A stretch of 64,000 nucleotides of DNA from Alphaproteobacteria bacterium (lineage in GTDB: Bacteria > Pseudomonadota > Alphaproteobacteria > Rs-D84), in assembly GCA_015062495.1 (NCBI GenBank), contig SUUN01000002.1:1-64000 (forward strand). Reading direction: 5' to 3'. The notes beneath the pieces were generated by a model. It saw only the letters and a list, made by a program, of their open reading frames with translations. It was not told where the DNA came from and searched no databases. Below are positions 52,450-61,376 of this stretch, piece by piece; positions within the stretch are counted from its first letter, which is position 1, and each line of letters starts with the position of its first letter. Position numbers and translations under genes: made by a program.

Positions 52450-54102
52450 TTAATTGTTATTCAACGCACCCGCAATAACAACCCATGTCAAATTACCTTC
52501 GGTATCCGACGACAGTGCACACGCCCCAGATGCCGACTTACATGCCTCGGTCGGGGCTGGGATTGCTGCATATGCAACAACACGGACATCTTCAACCGTT
52601 TCATCCAATTCGGCAATGTCGGCGGTATTTGTGCTAACCTGGGTTTGCAGTGTAGACAGATCGCCCGCCACTTCGTTCACCTTGGTAACCGCCGCATTTG
52701 CAATCGTCTGGGACACTGCGATTGATGGATACTTGGTTGCCTTGTCCGCAGAACTCATGGCTTCAATCTGTTCAGCGGTGGCGTCTGAGACCTTGTTCGC
52801 AACCATTTCCACATCCGCAGATTTTGCATAATCAGTCAATGCTGCATCGGTAATATAACCCGCGTCATTTTCAAATTCCGAAACCTTGGTTGGGATTGTC
52901 GGTATTAATAATTCCACCGCATCAATCGCCGCCGTTAATTCCGCATCGGTCGCGTATGTGTCGCCCAGTTTGCTGATTGTTTCCTGGATTGTGGTAACTG
53001 TGGATGCATCTGCCTTGCCAGACTGCAATGCTGTAACCGCATCTTCCAGTGTTTTCAAATCTGCCGCAACCAGATATTCACCCTTGGCCTGCTTTTCATC
53101 AATGGCCGCCTGTAATGTCGTCTGCAAATTCGTCAAATCCTGATCCGTTGCCAAACCTTCAATTGATGGGATTTCTGGTTTGTCATTCAAATCATTATAT
53201 GAACCAGATGTCGCAACCGCCGCCAAATCGGATAATTTTACATACCCTTCCAAACTTGGGATACTAATCGCATTAATTTTGGCCAACAATTCTGCGTCCG
53301 CCGTCGTCATATCAGTTTTGGTCGCATACGTGTCGCCCAGTTTGCTAATTGATTCCTGGATTGTGGTAATTGTGGATGCGTCTGCCTTGCCAGACTGCAA
53401 TTCCGCAACCGCATCACTCAGTTCTGTCAAATCCGACGCAACCAGATAGTCACCGGCAATCTGCTTGTTCGCAATTTCTGTTTCCAATGCAGAACGCAAA
53501 TCTGTTAAATCCTGATCCGTTGCCAAACCTTCAATTGATGGAATGTCTGGTTTGTTCGTCAAATCAGCATATGAACCCGATGTCGCAACCGACGCCAAGT
53601 CCGCAGTTTTTGCATACGCAGACAAATCAATATTATCAATCGCCGACTGAACATTCGCAATCGCCGTGCTTACTTCGTCATCTGTGGCATATGTGTCACC
53701 CAATGCGTCAACTGTGTTTTGTAACGCTTCCAGGTCTGCAACCGTGGCCTTGCCCGATTCCAATGCAGCAACCGCTTCGTTCAATTCTGTCAAGCTGTCC
53801 GCCGTTAACACATCGCCTACATTCGCCTTGGAATCCAATGCCGCCTTTAATTCATTAATAGCCGGAATTGCCAATTTAGCTTCTGTATCAAGGGTCAACC
53901 ATGCACCAGACGAGTCCTTGGTATTCAACATATCACGCAACAAAAGAATGTTGTTTTGCAGAGACTTATCCTGCTTATCAACATAGGTTTTCGTCACAGT
54001 TACCGAATACGCAGGACTAGCGATCAAAGCCGCAATTAAAGAGAATAATAAAAAATTTGTTTTCTTAACCATTTTTCGCGCCAATTTCACAATTGCTCCC
54101 AT
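52450..54102 (-). CDS. Secreted phage-fibre-like repeat protein of the array
   Basis: 550 aa if started at 54102; 'MVKKTNFLLFSLIAALIASP' at 54072 is an equally good signal-peptide start, and a GTG at 54090 has GGGAG ahead, so the start is uncertain. Mature motif 'VTVTKTYVDKQDKSLQNN'. Repeats of 'VATSGSYNDLNDKPEIPSIE' and 'SGKADASTITTIQESISKLG'; the 'SGSYNDLxDKPxIP' motif is well known from phage tail-fibre proteins. C-terminal 'CKSASGACALSSDTEGNLTW' gives the array signature. Ends without an anchor. Confidence 0.78.
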   Translation of the reverse strand: MGAIVKLARKMVKKTNFLLFSLIAALIASPAYSVTVTKTYVDKQDKSLQNNILLLRDMLNTKDSSGAWLTLDTEAKLAIPAINELKAALDSKANVGDVLTADSLTELNEAVAALESGKATVADLEALQNTVDALGDTYATDDEVSTAIANVQSAIDNIDLSAYAKTADLASVATSGSYADLTNKPDIPSIEGLATDQDLTDLRSALETEIANKQIAGDYLVASDLTELSDAVAELQSGKADASTITTIQESISKLGDTYATKTDMTTADAELLAKINAISIPSLEGYVKLSDLAAVATSGSYNDLNDKPEIPSIEGLATDQDLTNLQTTLQAAIDEKQAKGEYLVAADLKTLEDAVTALQSGKADASTVTTIQETISKLGDTYATDAELTAAIDAVELLIPTIPTKVSEFENDAGYITDAALTDYAKSADVEMVANKVSDATAEQIEAMSSADKATKYPSIAVSQTIANAAVTKVNEVAGDLSTLQTQVSTNTADIAELDETVEDVRVVAYAAIPAPTEACKSASGACALSSDTEGNLTWVVIAGALNNN

Positions 54103-54141
54103 TTATTTATAAGAGAAACAGCATTTTGCTACTCTCTAATC

Positions 54142-56235
54142 CTACATATCAAAACCACTATCGCCCATCAAATCCAATGTATCCAGCCAATCATAACCTT
54201 CTGGTTTACCATCTTCACCGATACTCAACATCAGCACATATTCACCATATGTTGTTGGTGTTGCTGTCGGATTCGGAACAAATGACGAAGTATCAACACT
54301 TGCAGAAATCGTATTATCTGTAATGGTAATACCCGCACCAGCAGTCAATGTATCTTGCTTGGCATTCAGTTCGTCTTTGGTTGCCAGCGTTGCCGTTGCC
54401 GTGTCAATTGCTTGGGAAACTTGGGTCGATGTCTGATAACCGGCCTCGTTAATAGTCTTGATATCGGCTGTATTCGTACTGACCTGGGTCTGCAACGATG
54501 ACAAATCACCTGCAACTTCGTTCACCTTGGTAACAGCCGCATCTGCAATTGTCTGCGCCACGGCAATCGATGGATATTTCGATTGCTTCTCGGTCGAACC
54601 CATCGCTTCAATTTCATCAGCGGTGGCCGACGAAACCTTGTTCGATACACTTTCCTTGCCCGCCAAAGCCGCTTCAACATCCGCTGTTTTTGCATAGTCC
54701 GCCAGGCTTGGGATTTCAATTGCATCAATTGCATTCTGTAATGCAGTATCCGCCGCGGTCATATCAGACTTGGTGGCATATGTATTGCCCAGATTGTTAA
54801 TTGTTGTTTGAATCGTTTCAACCGTGGATGCGTCCGCCTTGCCAGACTGCAATGCTGCAACCGCATCATTCAGTGTTTGCAAATCTGCCGCAACCAGATA
54901 TTCACCCTTGGCCTGCTTTTCATCAATCGCCGCCTGTAATGTCGCCTGCAAATTCGTCAAAGCCTGTTCGGTTGCCAAACCTTCAATTGATGGAATTTCT
55001 GGTTTGTCATTCAAATCATTATATGAACCAGATGTCGCAACCGCCGCCAAATCAGATGACTTTACATACCCTTCCAAACTTGGGATTTCAATTGCATTAA
55101 TTTTGGCCAACAAATCTGCATCCGCCGTCGTCATATCAGACTTGGTTGCATATGTATTACCCAAATTATTAATTGTTGTTTGAATCGTTTCAACCGTGGA
55201 TGCGTTTGCCTTGCCAGACTGCAATTCCGCAATCGCATCATTCAGTTCCGTCAAATCCGCCGCAACCAGATATTCACCCTTGGCCTGCTTATCTTCAATT
55301 GCCGCTTCCAAGGTTGTTTTTAAATTTGCCAACTCTTGATCTGTTGCCATATCCGCAATCGCTGTGGTAATCGCACCCTGAACATCAGTTGATGTCTGAT
55401 AACCTGCGCTCTTCAACGCATTAATTTCGGCTGTGTTGCCATTAACCAGTGCCGTCAATGCATCCAACGCAGATGTTGTCGCATATCCATCCAAATCAAT
55501 TTCACCACCGGCCACTGCATCCGCAATCTTTTGATCAATTACATCTTTGGTATAAACATTGTTCTTTAATGTGCCCAGCTCAGTCGATATCGCTGTCAAT
55601 GCATCCGCCGTGGCATAATCACCAGAATCCTGCTTTTTCGCAATTTCTGTCTCCAATGCAGTACGCAGTTCAGTCAATTGTGTGTTTGTTACCAAATTCG
55701 ACACATCTGGAATCTTAATCGCATCAATTGCCGCCTGTAATCTTTCCTCGGCCGATGTTAATTCAGATTTTTTTGCATAATCCGCAGAAATCGTATTAAC
55801 CGTTGTTTGCAAATTTTCAACAACCGTTTTGTCAACAGTACCGCTTTGCAACGTTTCAACCGTTGTCTTTAACGTTTCCAATTCTGCCGCATCTGCATAA
55901 TCACCCTTGGCCTGCTTGTCATCAATCGCCGCCTGCAACGTTGTCTTCAAGTTATTCAAATCCGTTTCAGTCAGATAACCCGCTGCCTTTAAATCTGCAA
56001 TATCCAGTGTATTCTGATTCACCTGTGTCGCAACCGTATTCAAAGATTCCTGGGTAGCCTTTTGACCAACCGTCGTTTCCAACGCTTCCAAATCAATCAA
56101 GTTTGCCTTACCCGCCAACTGCGTATCAACATACGACTTACTTGCCAGATTAACCGATGCCGCATCCGCCGCACCGCAAAGGCCCGCAAATATCATGGCC
56201 GCAAATCCTGAAAAAGCAATATTCTTAACTTTCAT
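54142..56235 (-). CDS. Largest secreted fibre-like repeat protein of the array
   Basis: 697 aa. Signal peptide 'MKVKNIAFSGFAAMIFAGLC', mature motif 'NLASKSYVDTQLAGKANL'. Multiple units combine 'LQAAIDEKQAKGEYLVAADL', 'LQSGKADASTVETIQTTINN' and 'SGSYNDLNDKPEIPSIEGLA'. These repeats are also in the 550-aa neighbour, so the genes probably exchange sequence by recombination. Ends 'YVLMLSIGEDGKPEGYDW' and a short acidic tail. Follows the 692-aa gene after 34 bp, which suggests co-transcription. Confidence 0.78.
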   Translation of the reverse strand: MKVKNIAFSGFAAMIFAGLCGAADAASVNLASKSYVDTQLAGKANLIDLEALETTVGQKATQESLNTVATQVNQNTLDIADLKAAGYLTETDLNNLKTTLQAAIDDKQAKGDYADAAELETLKTTVETLQSGTVDKTVVENLQTTVNTISADYAKKSELTSAEERLQAAIDAIKIPDVSNLVTNTQLTELRTALETEIAKKQDSGDYATADALTAISTELGTLKNNVYTKDVIDQKIADAVAGGEIDLDGYATTSALDALTALVNGNTAEINALKSAGYQTSTDVQGAITTAIADMATDQELANLKTTLEAAIEDKQAKGEYLVAADLTELNDAIAELQSGKANASTVETIQTTINNLGNTYATKSDMTTADADLLAKINAIEIPSLEGYVKSSDLAAVATSGSYNDLNDKPEIPSIEGLATEQALTNLQATLQAAIDEKQAKGEYLVAADLQTLNDAVAALQSGKADASTVETIQTTINNLGNTYATKSDMTAADTALQNAIDAIEIPSLADYAKTADVEAALAGKESVSNKVSSATADEIEAMGSTEKQSKYPSIAVAQTIADAAVTKVNEVAGDLSSLQTQVSTNTADIKTINEAGYQTSTQVSQAIDTATATLATKDELNAKQDTLTAGAGITITDNTISASVDTSSFVPNPTATPTTYGEYVLMLSIGEDGKPEGYDWLDTLDLMGDSGFDM

Positions 56236-56269
56236 AATCCTTTCCTTTCTTTACACAGTTTTGCAACCG

Positions 56270-58348
56270 TTATTCCGCATCAACCGTTACAGAAACCCAC
56301 GATGAAGTTCCATCCCCATTGGACATCAGCATCACCATTTCGCCCTCGGCCGCACCAGTATTAATTTTATCAGATGTAACCGCGCCCGCCTGAATCTTGT
56401 CCGCAGTAATCGAACCATCTGGAATTTCATATGCATTCATTGCATTTGAAACCGTGGTATCAACCTGGGTCGTCGTCACATACTGATTCATATCTGGCGC
56501 ACCTTCTAAATCTGCATAGTTACCAGATATCGCAACCGGCGACAATTCAGATTTCTTGACATAATCCGTCAAAGACTCCGTCAGGGCCGTCAACCCATTT
56601 GACAATTCTGTATCCTTGGCTTCCAATGCCGCCTTGGCTTCATTCAGTGCCGCAACCGTCGCATAGTCTGACAAATCAATTTCACCACCAGACACCGCAT
56701 CCGCAATCTTTTGATTGATTTCTTCACGCGTATAAGAATCATTTTTCAATTCTGCCAACGCATCCGAAACATCCTGCAACGCACCAGATGTCGCATAATC
56801 ACCCGCATCGGCCTTGGCATTAATCTGCGATTCCAACGCAGTGCGCAATGTCGTCAAATCATCCTGGGTTATCAGTGTTGGTTTATCCGTCAAATCATTG
56901 TACGAACCCGTTTTCGCCACATCTGCCAAATCTTCCAATTCCGCCGCATTCAAATTCGCCAAATTCTGGGCCGCATCTGCCGCCACCTTGGCCGCATCCG
57001 CAGCAGACTGCGCTGCTTCTACCTCGCTCGTAATAGACGCCGTAATGATATCCAAAGCACCCTGTTTTACATACCCTGCATCATTTTCAAACTCAGAAAC
57101 CTTGGTTGGCACAACCGGAATATCGCCCTTGGTCGCGAACTTTGCATCCGCTTCTGCCTTGGTATAATAATTCGTTAATTCAATCTGCCCCTTATTAATA
57201 TTATCAATCGCGGCCTGCAATTCAGATTTTGCAGTTTCCAACTCACCCTTGGTCGCCAAATTTGCTATTTTAGCATCAATCGCCTGCGAAACCTGATCCG
57301 CTGTCTGCAAACCTGCAATCGCCTGCGTCACATAATCAGAAGTTATAAAATCTTTGACCGAATCCTTGGTCGCCAATTTTGCCATCTCTGTTTGCAATTC
57401 AGTAATTTCGCCCTTGGTCGCCAAATCCTGAATCATCGACTCAACCGCATCAGACTTCACAAAATCCTTAATCTGTTCCTGTGTCGCCACATCTTCCAAC
57501 TGCGCCATCACAGATTCAACCTGTGAACTCAAACCTTCTACATCTTCTTGCAATTGCGATACTGTTTCGCCACTTGCACCACCACTTTGCAATCCCTCAA
57601 CCGTCGATTCCAAATCAGCAACACGATTTAACAAATCATCCGACGCAATATCACCCAAACCATCAACTGTCTTTTTCAACGATTCCAGCCCAGTTTCCAA
57701 CGTCGCAATCGCCGTTTCATTTGCAGACACACGCCCCGTCAACGTATCCAGCGCATCCTGCAAGGCTTTCAACCCTTCAAACGACGCAAAACCACCGGAC
57801 CACACTTCTTTATCGCCCTGGCTGATTGTCAGTTTACCATCTTCTTCCTCAACCGAAATTCTATAACCACCATCGGTCATATCATTCAAATCTTTTTGTA
57901 ACTGTTTTACATCAACCTGCATCTGTTCAATATCAATCAACAGATCGCCAAACTTACCATCATATTCGCCAAGCCCCAGCACTTCTTCCAATTTCGTCAC
58001 GCGCTGTTCGACACCTGCCTGGCCTAAGTTACCACCACTGGACGGCTTACTACTAACCGCACTGGACGACGCCAAATATTTTCCAATGGACAAACGTGGA
58101 CTGGCCGCGGCGCGCGTCGATGTTGACGCTGTCGTTGTTGTATCACCGACACGCATCGAACCACCACGCACAGTGGATTTCGCAGCACTGGTTGATTTCG
58201 ACCCCGTTGACGCGGCACTGGACGCACTTGAATAAGTCCCCGCCCCACCCAAGGAACGCACCGCCGGCGCACCAAACGATGGCATTGCCATCGCTGTGCA
58301 CAACACGCAAACTATTGATAGTGTTGATATTTTTAATTCGTTTTTCAT
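56270..58348 (-). CDS. First gene of the fibre-like array, Ser/Thr-rich head with coiled coils
   Basis: 692 aa. Signal peptide 'MKNELKISTLSIVCVLCTAM', then a low-complexity Ser/Thr/Ala region ('TYSSASSAASTGSKSTSAAK') instead of the YVD motif, and a coiled coil ('LLIDIEQMQVDVKQLQKDLN'). Tail-fibre-like elements 'SGNYADLEGAPDMNQYVTTT' and 'DKPTLITQDDLTTLRTALES' follow. 'SITADKIQAGAVTSDKINTG' matches phage fibre knobs. The end 'MVMLMSNGDGTSSW' is the shared C-terminal signature. The different N-terminus and 5'-most position may mean a distinct role. Promoter TTGACC-18-TAAACT. Confidence 0.78.
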   Translation of the reverse strand: MKNELKISTLSIVCVLCTAMAMPSFGAPAVRSLGGAGTYSSASSAASTGSKSTSAAKSTVRGGSMRVGDTTTTASTSTRAAASPRLSIGKYLASSSAVSSKPSSGGNLGQAGVEQRVTKLEEVLGLGEYDGKFGDLLIDIEQMQVDVKQLQKDLNDMTDGGYRISVEEEDGKLTISQGDKEVWSGGFASFEGLKALQDALDTLTGRVSANETAIATLETGLESLKKTVDGLGDIASDDLLNRVADLESTVEGLQSGGASGETVSQLQEDVEGLSSQVESVMAQLEDVATQEQIKDFVKSDAVESMIQDLATKGEITELQTEMAKLATKDSVKDFITSDYVTQAIAGLQTADQVSQAIDAKIANLATKGELETAKSELQAAIDNINKGQIELTNYYTKAEADAKFATKGDIPVVPTKVSEFENDAGYVKQGALDIITASITSEVEAAQSAADAAKVAADAAQNLANLNAAELEDLADVAKTGSYNDLTDKPTLITQDDLTTLRTALESQINAKADAGDYATSGALQDVSDALAELKNDSYTREEINQKIADAVSGGEIDLSDYATVAALNEAKAALEAKDTELSNGLTALTESLTDYVKKSELSPVAISGNYADLEGAPDMNQYVTTTQVDTTVSNAMNAYEIPDGSITADKIQAGAVTSDKINTGAAEGEMVMLMSNGDGTSSWVSVTVDAE

Positions 58349-58371
58349 AAGCTCTCTTCTCTGCTATTTTT

Positions 58372-58401
58372 AGTTTATCACATTTTGCGAATCGGGGTCA
58401 A
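58372..58401 (-). promoter_or_regulatory. Sigma70 promoter of the 692-aa gene with CGATTCGC in the spacer
   Basis: TTGACC (58396-58401), an 18-bp spacer containing CCGATTCGC, then TAAACT (58372-58377). Confidence 0.65.
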
Positions 58402-58428
58402 TACCCTTTTTCCTAAATTTTAATTTTT

Positions 58429-59145
58429 TTAAAATTCATACCGCAATCCAACCGATATCGAGTTATCCAAAATCAGCCCAATATCATTGCTGATATCGTA
58501 TTCATTACCGTCCAGATACTCAAACTGGCGCGTATGTTCTGGCCCCCACAGCATCGCCAAACGATAACGGAAATCCAACAACAAATTATAATCCAGATGA
58601 TATGACCAACCCGCCATCAAACCAACCATTGGCGAAACATTACGCTCTGAACTGTCACCACCTGTAAAGAAAGTCCCCTGCCAGCGCACCTTGGGCAACG
58701 CAACACCCAATCCAGCCCCAACATACAGACCATTTGCAAAATCATAATACCCATTTGCCATTACATACGGAACTGTCAACTTAAAGGTCGTCCCAACATC
58801 TTCTTCTTCAAATTCGGAAATAATACCAGCCTCAACTTCGGCACGCCAAAAATAATTAAATGTACGACCTGCAAAAACGTTCCCGCCCAACAACAGTTCT
58901 GTAAAACTTTCTGACCTATCTAATTCTGACGCGTTTGGCGCACTGGTACTATATTCATTTTCCCAGTTCATTATATTTAAATCCAGTCGTCCACCGATAT
59001 ACCAGTGTCCAACCTCGGCCCGGTCTGTGTAATCATATGTAACCTTGTAAACGCCATCCTGGCCACGTTGCAAATAATTAGGCGCCGCATTCGCCGCAGT
59101 TGTTGCCAATGCCATTACACCCAAAACAGATACTATTTTTTTCAT
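58429..59145 (-). CDS. Outer-membrane beta-barrel protein
   Basis: 238 aa from the ATG at 59145, with GGAGGG at ideal distance; the earlier in-frame ATG at 59169 overlaps the promoter and is rejected. Signal peptide 'MKKIVSVLGVMALATTAANA'. Amphipathic strands such as 'VGHWYIGGRLDLNIMNWENE', 'NGLYVGAGLGVALPKVRWQG' and the C-terminal 'SISVGLRYEF' ending in Phe. An OmpA/opacity-like 8-strand barrel is the best guess. It lies upstream (in transcription) of the seven fibre-like genes, so it might anchor or export them, but that is inference. Confidence 0.82.
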   Translation of the reverse strand: MKKIVSVLGVMALATTAANAAPNYLQRGQDGVYKVTYDYTDRAEVGHWYIGGRLDLNIMNWENEYSTSAPNASELDRSESFTELLLGGNVFAGRTFNYFWRAEVEAGIISEFEEEDVGTTFKLTVPYVMANGYYDFANGLYVGAGLGVALPKVRWQGTFFTGGDSSERNVSPMVGLMAGWSYHLDYNLLLDFRYRLAMLWGPEHTRQFEYLDGNEYDISNDIGLILDNSISVGLRYEF

Positions 59146-59169
59146 TATACACCCTCCATTTTTTCCCAT

Positions 59170-59198
59170 AGTATATCACAAATCGCCCCCATTTCCAA
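59170..59198 (-). promoter_or_regulatory. Promoter of the outer-membrane barrel gene
   Basis: TTGGAA (59193-59198), a 17-bp spacer containing GCGATTTG, then TATACT (59170-59175) on the minus strand. Confidence 0.6.
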
Positions 59199-59215
59199 AG
59201 CACAAAAATATGCTA

Positions 59216-59244
59216 TTGACATCTTTTTGCATTTTTTGCTAATT
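59216..59244 (+). promoter_or_regulatory. Promoter of the Pal-like gene
   Basis: TTGACA (59216-59221), a 17-bp spacer and CTAATT (59239-59244); divergent from the barrel promoter. Confidence 0.6.
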
Positions 59245-59278
59245 TTTTTACATACAAGACAAAGAAAGGATTTTCATC

Positions 59279-59674
59279 ATGAAAAAATATTTGGTTATTT
59301 TGGCGGCACTGTCCATCAACGCATGTACACACGTCCCATCCGACATATCCGGACATCAGGTTTTTTTCGACTTTGATTCAGCAAAAATTTCCGACGACGC
59401 ACGCGATGAACTGGAATCCCAGGCATTATATATGAAGAAAAACCCAGACACCACCATTGTAATCGAAGGTCGCTGCGACGAACGTGGTTCAACTGAATAC
59501 AATCTGGCATTGGGTGCATTGCGCGCCGGCAACGCTGCCCACGTAATTATCCAGGACGGCGTTGAATCCGAACGCATCAAAACAGTATCTTATGGCAAAG
59601 AAAACCCAATCTATCCGGGCACAGGCGAAGAAGTCTGGTCAAAAAACCGCAACGCCACAACCCGTGTAAAATAA
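59279..59674 (+). CDS. Pal-like OmpA-family lipoprotein
   Basis: 131 aa. Lipoprotein signal 'MKKYLVILAALSINAC' with Cys16 as the lipidation site. Then the OmpA peptidoglycan-binding domain: 'VFFDFDSAKISDDARDEL', 'IEGRCDERGSTEYNLALG' and 'VSYGKENPIYPG'. The 'GRCDERGSTEYN' signature is that of Pal; it links outer membrane and murein and works with TolB. tolB is only 4 kb away but on the other strand, so the usual tol-pal operon is broken. RBS AAAGAAAGGA; terminator at 59679. Confidence 0.9.
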   Translation: MKKYLVILAALSINACTHVPSDISGHQVFFDFDSAKISDDARDELESQALYMKKNPDTTIVIEGRCDERGSTEYNLALGALRAGNAAHVIIQDGVESERIKTVSYGKENPIYPGTGEEVWSKNRNATTRVK

Positions 59675-59678
59675 AAAT

Positions 59679-59704
59679 TCCCCCCACACACGGGGGATTT
59701 TTAT
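59679..59704 (+). terminator. Intrinsic terminator of the Pal-like gene
   Basis: TCCCCCC...CGGGGGA stem then TTTTTATT. It lies directly against the ftsE promoter. Confidence 0.85.
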
Positions 59705-59733
59705 TTGACGATATATTTTTTTTCTATTATATT
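59705..59733 (+). promoter_or_regulatory. ftsE promoter placing the start at the ATG
   Basis: TTGACG (59705-59710), a 17-bp spacer and TATATT (59728-59733). The expected start is within a base or two of the ATG at 59741, implying a leaderless mRNA. Confidence 0.55.
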
Positions 59734-59740
59734 TTCAAAC

Positions 59741-60535
59741 ATGGAAGAAAAGACTGCAATCTCGTTCGCAAATGTGGCGGCGTGTTATGACGGCACACCC
59801 GAAATTCTGACTGATGTTTCTTTTAATATCAGCAGTGGTGCATTTTATTTTCTATCGGGCGCATCTGGCGCGGGCAAAACCACATTATTACGCCTGATAT
59901 ACCAATTGCACAAACCATCACGCGGACAGATAAAATTATTTGGTCGCATCACCAACGACATGACGCGCGACGAAATCACACAAATTCGGCAAAAAATGGC
60001 CATTGTTTTCCAGGATTATTCACTGCTGTCACATCTATCGGTGTTTGATAATGTCGCCCTGCCCCTGCGCGTACGTGGCATGCCCGAAGTTAAAATAAAA
60101 AAATTGGTAACCAAGGTACTTGACTGGGTCGGTCTGGGCAAATTCGCCGACGCTGCGCCATTGACACTATCCGGCGGACAAAAGCAACGCGTATCGGTCG
60201 CACGCGCGATCACAATCCAGCCCACAATTTTATTAGCAGACGAACCAACCGGCAATCTGGACGACGAAAACGCATCACGCCTGATGGAACTGTTCATACA
60301 AATGAACAAAATGTTTGGCACAACAATTATTCTGGCCACACACAGTAAAAAGTTGATGGAAACCTATAAATTTCCTGTAATCCACGTCGAAAATCATCGG
60401 GTCAGTTTTTCTGGAAAATCCACCCCTATGACACAAAAAAACGATTCGGACGCTAAACGCATATGGCGCGGTCCAAAACCACAAAATTATTTTACAGAAC
60501 TGTCCAAACAGTTTGACGATATCGGGAACGCATAA
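59741..60535 (+). CDS. ftsE: Cell division ATP-binding protein FtsE
   Basis: 264 aa from the ATG at 59741 ('MEEKTAISFANVAACYDGTP'); a TTG at 59705 lies in the promoter. ABC ATPase: Walker A 'GASGAGKTTLL', signature 'LSGGQKQRVSVARAI', Walker B 'ILLADEPTGNLD', switch His in 'ILATHSKKLM'. With FtsX it activates periplasmic murein hydrolases at the septum. It carries a C-terminal tail of about 40 residues beyond the usual FtsE end ('GKSTPMTQKNDSDAKRIWRG'). No Shine-Dalgarno precedes it. Confidence 0.95.
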   Translation: MEEKTAISFANVAACYDGTPEILTDVSFNISSGAFYFLSGASGAGKTTLLRLIYQLHKPSRGQIKLFGRITNDMTRDEITQIRQKMAIVFQDYSLLSHLSVFDNVALPLRVRGMPEVKIKKLVTKVLDWVGLGKFADAAPLTLSGGQKQRVSVARAITIQPTILLADEPTGNLDDENASRLMELFIQMNKMFGTTIILATHSKKLMETYKFPVIHVENHRVSFSGKSTPMTQKNDSDAKRIWRGPKPQNYFTELSKQFDDIGNA

Positions 60536-60538
60536 GAA

Positions 60539-61375
60539 ATGAAAAAACCTGTTGTATTTTCTTTGGTACGCGAACAATCCATGTTTATGACGGCAATTAT
60601 GTCGTTATTAACATTCTTATCTGTACTGGCACTGGGGATTGCGCTGTCTATTGGCACTGGCGTAATGCGTTGGAACGCACAATGGGAAAATTTTGCCACC
60701 GTCCAGGTAACAAACCCAGACAACATTAATAAGACCAAGAAAATCATCACGGACAACGCCGACAAAATAAAAACACTTAACGAAATCAGCACAGACCAGA
60801 TGAACGAATTAATGTCACCATGGATATCGGGGGGCGGTGTATTAAAAAACTATTTACCAAAAATGTGGGAAATTGAATTCAACACAACCGCCGATTTAAA
60901 ATCGGTTGGCGAACAGATATCAAAGCACGCACGATTTTTAACACATGCCACGGCCCTGAAATCATCCACGGGGGCGGGTTGGAAAATGATACTTATGTCA
61001 TCTTTTATATTGATTTTGACCATTGGCGCAATCGGCATATGCATTTCATATATCGCACGCAACACGGCAATGTTACACCGCCGGGAATTAGAAATATTGA
61101 ATCAAATTGGCGCATCTGACAATTTCATTGCCCACCAAATGCAGATAATCGTCGCAAAAATCAGCGCAACCGCCGCCACAATTGGTTTTATTGCAGCAAC
61201 ACCTGTATTGCTGCTGATTATATCCACGGCCCACAGTGCCCGCGTTGGCTTGATGGCTATGCTGGGGCTGTCGGGGGGCGGATGGCTCACACTTGCATTA
61301 TTACCTGTGGCAATCGTTCTGTTTTCCATATGGACGACCCAGCGCACAACAATCAAGATACTGAAAAATTCATAA
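60539..61375 (+). CDS. ftsX: Cell division protein FtsX
   Basis: 278 aa, starting 3 bp after ftsE. One N-terminal TM helix ('LSLLTFLSVLALGIALSIG'), a periplasmic domain, then three more helices including 'ILILTIGAIGICISYIAR' and 'LSGGGWLTLALLPVAIVLFS'. The cytosolic 'HRRELEILNQIGASDNFIAH' is the FtsX-type coupling helix. It transmits FtsE ATP hydrolysis to hydrolase activators. Confidence 0.93.
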   Translation: MKKPVVFSLVREQSMFMTAIMSLLTFLSVLALGIALSIGTGVMRWNAQWENFATVQVTNPDNINKTKKIITDNADKIKTLNEISTDQMNELMSPWISGGGVLKNYLPKMWEIEFNTTADLKSVGEQISKHARFLTHATALKSSTGAGWKMILMSSFILILTIGAIGICISYIARNTAMLHRRELEILNQIGASDNFIAHQMQIIVAKISATAATIGFIAATPVLLLIISTAHSARVGLMAMLGLSGGGWLTLALLPVAIVLFSIWTTQRTTIKILKNS

Positions 61376-61376
61376 C

